From NCBI GenBank assembly GCA_964057225.1, contig OZ059899.1:21274501-21338500 (forward strand): a stretch of DNA of 64,000 bases, written 5' to 3'. Origin of the DNA: Auanema rhodensis (Eukaryota > Nematoda > Chromadorea > Rhabditida > Rhabditidae). Positions 60,400 through 64,000 of the stretch are shown piece after piece. The notes under the pieces were generated by a model. The model ran no database searches. It was not told the origin of the DNA and saw only the letters and a list, made by a program, of their open reading frames with translations. Within the stretch, counting starts at the first letter, position 1. The number at the start of each line of letters is the position of its first letter. Position numbers and translations under genes: made by a program.

Positions 60400-61401
60400 G
60401 AAGCGAGTTACATACCAAGTGCACATCACGTGTACATTTAATTAGCATAAATTAAAGTTCACGTAAATTTCAAAGTCATGGTTACCATGAACCAATATCA
60501 ATAAAAATTTGTTTTTAGACTAATATGGACATGGGGAATCTAATTTTGATAACCGCATCTCTTTATCTTTCACGTGAAGCGAGTTACATACCAAGTGCAC
60601 ATCACGTGTACATTTAATTAGCATAAATTAAAGTTCACGTAAATTTCAAAGTCATGGTTACCATGCACCAATATCAATAAAAATTTGTTTTTAGACTAAT
60701 ATGGACATGGCGAATCTAATTTTGAAAACCGCATCTCTTTATTTTTCACGTGAAGCGAGTTACATACCAAGTGCACATCACGTGTACATTTAATTAGCAT
60801 AAATTAAAGTTCACGTAAATTTCAAAGTCATGGTTACCATGAACCAATATCAATAAAAATTTGTTTTCAGACTAATATGGACATGGGGAATCTAATTTTG
60901 AAAACCGCATCTCTTTATCTTTCACGTGAAGCGAGTTACATACCAAGTGCACTTCACGTGTACATTTAATTAGCATAAATTAAAGTTCACGTAAATTTCA
61001 AAGTCATGGTTACCATGCACCAATATCAATAAAAATTTGTTTTTAGACTAATATGGACATGGGGAATCTAATTTTGAAAACCGCATCTCTTTATCTTTCA
61101 CGTGAAGCGAGTTACATACCAAGTGCACTTCACGTGTACATTTAATTAGCATAAATTAAAGTTCACGTAAATTTCAAAGTCATGGTTACCATGCACCAAT
61201 ATCAATAAAAATTTGTTTTAAGACTAATATGGACATGGGGAATCTAATTTCGAAAACCGCATCTCTTTATCTTTCACGTGAAGCGAGTTACATACCAAGT
61301 GCACATCACGTGTACATTTAATTAGCATAAATTAAAGTTCACGTAAATTTCAAAGTCATGGTTACCATGCACCAATATCAATAAAAATTTGTTTTTAGAC
61401 T
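60400..61401 (+). repeat. SatB 176-bp satellite block 1 (5.7 copies)
   Basis: GAAGCGAGTTACATACC recurs at 60400, 60576, 60752, 60928, 61104 and 61280, exactly 176 bp apart. The last copy is cut at about 61401 after GTTTTTAGACT. SatB has no resemblance to SatA that I can see. Copies differ by single bases: CATGAACC/CATGCACC, GGGGAATC/GGCGAATC, CACATCACG/CACTTCACG. Each copy holds two CACGTG palindromes and the dyad CATGGT-T-ACCATG. No ORF of note is present, and strand is nominal. Confidence 0.97.
60427..60432. other. CACGTG palindrome in SatB (representative)
   Basis: ATCACGTG occurs here, a half-match TTCACGTAA at 60458-60466 and a second CACGTG at 60571-60576. The pattern repeats in every unit. 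CACGTG is the classic bHLH (E-box) site, and ATCACGTG also fits the yeast CDEI consensus RTCACRTG. Whether any protein binds here is unknown. Confidence 0.5.
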
Positions 61402-63681
61402 GAGTTTTAAGCTAGCGCAAATCTGATAACACAGATCGACGCAGCTTAAAAATCCCCATCGAATGCACTATACTACATTGAGAAACGCTTAATTCAAAAA
61501 ATTAGTTATGATCGTTTGAAAAATGATGCCTTAGTGTATGTTGAGTTCCCATGTACACTCAACATTGCTTCCAAAAACATTTTGACAAAAATGTTTTCGA
61601 AAAATTTCAAAATAATTTAGCAAAAAGTAGATGTTTTTAGATTCCTTTTTTCAAGGCAAAGACGATGGACAATGTTATTCAACGAAAAAATTAATTCTTC
61701 AGGGTGAAAATCGAGGATATATGTGTGAACTTATATCAGTTGATATCTCGGTGCATTTTTAAGCTAGCGCAAATCTGATAACACAGATCGACGCAGCTTA
61801 AAAATCCGCATCGAATGCACTATACTACATTGAGAAACGCTTAATACAAAAATTAGTTATGATCGTTTGAAAAATGATGCATTAGTGTATGTTGAGTTCC
61901 CATGTACACTCAACATTGCTTCCAAAAACATTTTGACAAAAATGTTTTCGAAAAATTTCAAAATAATTTAGCAAAAAGTAGATGTTTTTAGATTCCTTTT
62001 TTCAAGGCAAAGACGATGGACAATGTTATTCAACGAAAAAATTAATTCTTCAGGGTGAAAATCGAGGATATAAAAGTGAACTTATATCAGTTGATATCTC
62101 GGTGCATTTTTAAGCTAGCGCAAATCTGATAACACAGATCGACGCAGCTTAAGAATCCGCATCGAATGCACTATACTCATTGAGAAACGCTTGATACAAA
62201 AATTAGTTATGATCGTTTGAAAAATGATGCATTAGTGTATGTTGAGTTTCCATGTACACTCAACATTGCTTCCAAAAACATTTTGACAAAAATTTTTTCA
62301 AAAAATTTCAAAATAATTTAGCAAAAAGTAGATGTTTTTAGATTCCTTTTTTCAAGGCAAAGACGATGGACAATGTTATTCAACGAAAACATTAATTCTT
62401 CAGGGTGAAAATCGAGGATATAAGTGTGAACTTATATCAGTTGATATCTCGGTGCATTTTTAAGCTAACGCAAATCTAATAATACAGATCGACGCAGCTT
62501 AAAAATCCGCATCGAATGCACTATACTACATTGAGAAACGCTTCATACAAAAATTAGTTATGATCGTTTGAAAAATGATGCCTTAGTGTATGTTGAGTTT
62601 CCATGTACACTCAACATTGCTTCCAAAAACATTTTGACAAAAATTTTTTTCGAAAAAATTCAAAATAATTTAGCAAAAAGTAGATGTTTTTAGATTCCTT
62701 TTTTCAAGGCAAAGACGATGGACAATGTTATTCAACGAAAAAATTAATTCTTCAGGGTGAAAATCGAGGATATAAGTGTGAACTTATATCAGTTGATATC
62801 TCGGTGCATTTTTAAGCTAGCGCAAATCTGATGACACAGATCGACGCAGCTTAAAAATCCGCATCGAATGCACTATACTCATTGAGAAACGCTTGATACA
62901 AAAATTAGTTATGATCGTTTGAAAAATGATGCATTAGTGTATGTTGAGTTTCCATGTACACTCAACATTGCTTCCAAAAACATTTTGACAAAAATTTTTT
63001 CAAAAAATTTCAAAATAATTTAGCAAAAAGTAGATGTTTTTAGATTCCTTTTTTCAAGGCAAAGACGATGGACAATGTAATTCAACGAAAAAATTAATTC
63101 TTCAGGGTGAAAATCGAGGATATAAGTGTGAACTTATATCAGTTGATATCTCGGTGCATTTTTAAGCTAGCGCAAATCTAATAATACAGATCGACGCAGC
63201 TTAAAAATCCGCATCGAATGCACTATACTACATTGAGAAACGCTTAATACAAAAATTAGTTATGATCGTTTGAAAAATGATGCATTAGTGTATGTTGAGT
63301 TTCCATGTACACTCAACATTGCTTCCAAAAACATTTTGACAAAAATTTTTTCAAAAAATTTCAAGATAATTTAGCGAAAAGTAGATGTTTTTAGATTCCT
63401 TTTTTCAAGGCAAAGACGATGGACAATGTTATTCAACGAAAAAATTAATTCTTCAGGGTGAAAATCGAGGATATAAGTGTGAACTTATATCAGTTGATAT
63501 CTCGGTGCATTTTTAAGCTAGCGCAAATCTAATAATACAGATCGACGCAGCTTAAAAATCCGCATCGAATGCACTATACTCATTGAGAAACGCTTGATAC
63601 AAAAATTAGTTATGATCGTTTGAAAAATGATGCATTAGTGTATGTTGAGTTTCCATGTACACTCAATATTGCTTCCAAAAA
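61402..63681 (-). repeat. SatA reverse array between the SatB blocks
   Basis: About 6.5 reverse-orientation monomers. The segment opens inside a monomer (TTTTAAGCTAGCG after a short unmatched GA) and ends at GCTTCCAAAAA, where SatB begins again. Monomers from 62149 repeat those from 59217: both have CTTAAGAATCC, AACGAAAACATTAATTC and CTTCATACAAAA in the same order. No gene is present. Confidence 0.95.
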
Positions 63682-64000
63682 GAAGCGAGTTACATACCAA
63701 GTGCACATCACGTGTACATTTAATTAGCATAAATTAAAGTTCACGTAAATTTCAAAGTCATGGTTACCATGAACCAATATCAATAAAAATTTGTTTTTAG
63801 ACTAATATGGACATGGGGAATCTAATTTTGATAACCGCATCTCTTTATCTTTCACGTGAAGCGAGTTACATACCAAGTGCACATCACGTGTACATTTAAT
63901 TAGCATAAATTAAAGTTCACGTAAATTTCAAAGTCATGGTTACCATGCACCAATATCAATAAAAATTTGTTTTTAGACTAATATGGACATGGCGAATCTA
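63682..64000 (+). repeat. SatB satellite block 2 (runs off the window)
   Basis: The block begins at the same point as block 1, directly after GCTTCCAAAAA of SatA. Its first unit matches the first unit of block 1, including CATGAACC, GGGGAATC and TTGATAACC. The second shows CATGCACC and GGCGAATC, as in the second unit of block 1. The window ends inside the second unit. Confidence 0.95.

Larger units (their letters stand above)
59217..63681. repeat. Compound SatA+SatB higher-order unit (about 2.9-3.3 kb)
   Basis: Rare SatA markers at 59217 (TTAAGAATCC), 59450 (GAAAACATT) and 59609 (TTCATACAA) recur 2932 bp later. The SatA-to-SatB junction at 60399/60400 recurs 3282 bp later at 63681/63682. The two offsets differ by about one SatA monomer. 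A unit of SatA reverse monomers plus a SatB block has therefore been duplicated, with one monomer gained or lost. Confidence 0.8.

Noticed and set aside
60400-61401. SatB as a transposon or a gene family.
   Set aside because: It is a pure 176-bp tandem repeat with no ORF, terminal inverted repeats or target duplication at its edges.

Overview
The window is almost entirely satellite DNA and has no host gene. A 351-bp AT-rich tandem repeat (called SatA here) fills about 59 kb, roughly 168 monomers. A second, unrelated 176-bp tandem repeat (SatB) appears in two short blocks near the right end. The only convincing coding sequence belongs to one LTR retrotransposon inserted in the SatA array. Long homogeneous tandem arrays, higher-order repeats and a gag-type eukaryotic retrotransposon with a tRNA primer-binding site show that this is eukaryotic pericentromeric, centromeric or other constitutive heterochromatin. 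The composition and the primer-binding site, which fits a tRNA-Pro with a GGCCGAA acceptor strand as I recall for nematodes, suggest an invertebrate and possibly a nematode. The species cannot be fixed from the sequence.

Layout. 1-29541: SatA in forward orientation, about 84 monomers. Nested in it are an 11-monomer higher-order repeat (3160-7020 and 7021-10881), a trimer repeat (1054-3159), an alternating dimer zone (about 11233-15445), a partial third copy of the 11-mer (15446-17200) and a 4-monomer repeat (23519-26326). 29542-33188: a 3647-bp LTR retrotransposon with two apparently identical 381-bp LTRs, a 4-bp AAAT target duplication, a PBS, a purine tract and one Gag-Protease ORF. It has no reverse transcriptase, RNase H or integrase. 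33189-49241: SatA forward, about 46 monomers, in phase with the left part, so the element simply interrupts one monomer. 49241/49242: an abrupt inversion. 49242-60399: SatA in reverse orientation, about 32 monomers of a distinct subfamily mixture, with a scrambled patch at 57734-58040. 60400-61401: SatB, 5.7 copies. 61402-63681: SatA reverse, about 6.5 monomers. 63682-64000: SatB again, entered at the same SatA/SatB junction and running off the window.

How it fits together. SatA monomers fall into recurrent subtypes marked by linked point differences. Many of these differences are CpG versus TpG/CpA. The order of subtypes is repeated in blocks of 2, 3, 4, 6, 11 and 27 monomers, as expected from repeated unequal exchange and gene conversion. 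A block 27 monomers downstream of the retrotransposon still carries the empty target site, so that duplication came before the insertion. Toward the right end, SatA and SatB are being amplified together as a compound unit of about 3 kb. The retrotransposon looks young and structurally able to make Gag and protease, but it would need polymerase and integrase from a relative.
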